This document shows positions 61,839 through 64,000 of a stretch of 64,000 nucleotides of DNA, piece by piece. The stretch lies in assembly GCA_963556255.1 (NCBI GenBank), contig OY744607.1, positions 53,564,670-53,628,669 of the forward strand, written 5' to 3'. The position numbers and the translations under genes were made by a program. Source of the DNA: Allolobophora icterica. Its lineage: Eukaryota > Annelida > Clitellata > Crassiclitellata > Lumbricidae. Numbering within the stretch: the stretch's first letter is position 1; every line of letters begins with the position of its first letter. A model generated the notes under the pieces. That model did no database searches and had not been told where the DNA came from. It was given only the letters and a program-made list of their open reading frames with translations.

Positions 61839-63185
61839 CATTTATGATGGCCACTCATCTACATTTATGTACAAGGATAAGGTCTACATTTATGAGGGTC
61901 CTCCATCTGCATGTACATTTATGTACAAGTAAGGTCTACATTTATAATGGCCCTCCACCTACATTTATGTACAAGTAAGGTCTACATTTATGATGGCCCG
62001 CCATCTACATTAATGTACAATTAAGGTGTACATTTATGATGGCCTTCCATCTACATTTATGTACAAGTATAGACTTCAGTTATGATGGCCCTCCAGCTAC
62101 ATTTATGTACAAGTGAGGTCTACACTTATTATGATGGCCTTCCATCTACATTTATGTACAAGTAAGGTTTACATTTATGGTGGTCCCAGGTCCCATCTAC
62201 ATTTATGTACAAATAAGGCATACATTTATGATGGTCCTCCATCTGCATTTATGTACAAGTAAGGTCTTCAGTTATGATGGTCCCATCTTCATTTATGTAC
62301 AAATACGTTATACATTTTCGATGGTCCTCCATCTACATTTATGTGTAAGTGGGGTCTACATTTATGATGGTCCTCCATCTACATTTCTGTACAAGTAAAG
62401 TGTATATTTAAGATGGTCCTCCATCTACATTTATGTAGAAGTGAGGTCTACATTTATGATGGCCCTCCATCTACATTTATGTACAAGTAAAGTGTATATT
62501 TCAGATAACCCTTCATCTACATTTATGTAGAAGTAAGGTCTACATTTACGATAACCCTTCATTTACATTTATGTAAAAGTATGGTCTACATTTATGATGG
62601 CCCTCGATCTACATTAATGTATTGGTTATTGTCACAATTATGGTGTTGCAGTAATTATCTCACCTAGATTTATGTACAAGTGAGGTCTACACTTATTTTG
62701 ATGGTCTTCCATCTACATTTACGTACAAGTACGGTCTTCAGTTATGATTGCCCTCCATCTACATTTATGTACAAGTGATGTCTACACTTATTACGATATG
62801 CTATCATCTACATTTATGTGCAAGTCAGGTCTAGATTTATGATGGTCCTCCATCTACATTTATGTACAAGTAAGGTCTACATATATGATGGTCCTCCATC
62901 TGCATATTCGTACAAGTAAGGTCTCCATTTATGAAGGTCCTCCATCTCCATTTATGTACAAGTAAGGTGTACATTTATCATGACCCTCTATCTACCTTTA
63001 TGTAGAAGTAAGGTGATGATGGTCCTCCACCTACATTTATGTACACGTGAGGTGTACATTTATGATAGTCGTCTTATCTACATTTATGTACAAGCAAGGT
63101 CTACGTTTATGACGGTCCTCCATCTATGTATGTATGTACTGGTGAGGTCTACATTTATGATGGCCCTCCATCTACCTTAATGTAT
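61839..63185. repeat. 46-bp minisatellite, cluster 4
   Basis: About 28 units with considerable divergence, interrupted at 62,610-62,660 by a short copy of the left end of segment F. Variants include TATTATGATGG insertions. Confidence 0.92.
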
Positions 63186-64000
63186 TGGTTATTTCCACAT
63201 TTATGGGGTAGCAGTAATTATCCCACAAGCTTCAACACAGTTCTTTTACCTCTTTTGAAATATTTTTAATGTTATATCTACTTATATACAACAATAATGT
63301 TAACACTTGATGTACGGTGATTATTACCAAACAAACCTACGAATATAACATCATCTGGTAATGCGTCTGGTAATAGACACATCATTAACTACATTTAATT
63401 TTGGGTTAATGACCACTTTAATTACAACTAAAGTACTCTCATGCTTGACGTAAAGACAGTTCACGCACTCATAAATGGTAAGCAATCAATCAAAGGTAAT
63501 AAATGCCTAAATGTTAAGATTGTTTGTAATCAAGAACGAGCAAAATTTAGTTATTCTTGTCGGATTTCAAGTACAATATAATCTAAAGACTCGATAGCCT
63601 ATAGGTCACAACAGAAACAGTTACAACCCATTCCTAGAAGGTAAGCAGCATGAAATTTAAAATGCAGACACCTTCAGGTCTATGCAGTTCATATAGGAAC
63701 AATATCTGCAAGATTTAACACTTCAAAATTATCAGTCATTTGATTGATTTTAACACAATTTAACCAATGACTCGTTAGTCCTCTGTCAATAGGATAACTA
63801 CTTGCATAACAAAATTGGTCAACAACTGTACATAGGCAAGTTGGACCATTTCATATAGAAACAGAATGTAATGTTGCCCCATTTCATGTAGAAACAGAAT
63901 GTAATGTCACTATGATCTAGTCTGGTGCTCACTGGAAATCACAGCTGTATGCAGTGATCGCCAGACATCAGTAAGAACCCTACTTTTGATGTTTGTAACA
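63186..64000. repeat. Duplicated segment F2 (continues beyond the window)
   Basis: Second copy of 60,336-61,120, with a local 35-bp tandem duplication of CATTTCATGTAGAAACAGAA-like sequence near 63,848-63,905. The copy is cut by the window edge. Confidence 0.88.

Noticed and set aside
54840..63190. Numerous 60-108 codon frames such as those reading IYIYVQVRSTFMM
   Set aside because: They are read-through of the 46-bp minisatellite, whose length is not a multiple of 3, and shift among frames.

Overview
The window looks like repeat-rich, gene-poor nuclear DNA of an animal. The evidence is non-LTR retrotransposons with endonuclease and reverse transcriptase domains, hAT and Tc1/mariner elements with target-site duplications, tRNA-derived SINEs, a eukaryotic-type tRNA-Thr, very long microsatellites, and one pair of exons that join in phase across GT-AG borders. 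A marine invertebrate seems plausible, but I cannot name a taxon. Nothing resembles prokaryotic gene organisation.

Left part (1-28,300): a CT-rich higher-order repeat, an almost full-length LINE on the minus strand with an intact 1,000-residue ORF2 (864-4,515), a 132-bp satellite, many microsatellites, L2-type LINE remnants (9.2, 10.0 and 12 kb), tRNA-derived SINEs with an L2-like tail, hAT elements with TIRs and 8-bp target duplications (13,691-14,642; 21,478-21,899; probably 25,495-26,512), another decayed LINE (23.1-24.2 kb), one tRNA-Thr(TGT) gene (18,384-18,455, minus) and the last two exons of an unidentified host gene (18,698-18,846 and 19,511-19,635, plus).

Central part (28,400-33,000): two tandem-repeat reading frames converge tail to tail. 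A plus-strand frame (28,627-29,931) encodes an Asp-rich protein with six in-frame repeats of 141-162 bp. A minus-strand frame (29,841-32,909) consists of about 65 units of 45 bp encoding a Ser/Thr-rich, mucin-like 15-residue repeat. The commonest differences between the 45-bp units are silent in the minus-strand frame but not in the plus-strand frame, which favours the minus strand if either is coding.

Right part (32,880-64,000): a nested set of tandem segmental duplications. A unit of about 5.6 kb is repeated (A, 32,881-41,309, enlarged by a 2.7-kb LINE; B, 41,310-46,920; partial C, 46,921-48,060; fragment D, 53,735-53,983). Units A and B carry decayed minus-strand copies of a transposase-like gene family, each interrupted by the same two hAT-like MITEs. 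A block of about 2 kb (49,227-52,021 and 53,984-55,976) flanks a second, frame-broken 45-bp array (52,022-53,734). Its left copy alone carries a 792-bp mariner-like element, and the right copy preserves the unoccupied TA target. A 46-bp minisatellite occurs in four clusters, a 100-bp satellite in three places, and the right edge holds a further tandem duplication of about 2.87 kb. No intact host gene was recognised in the right half.
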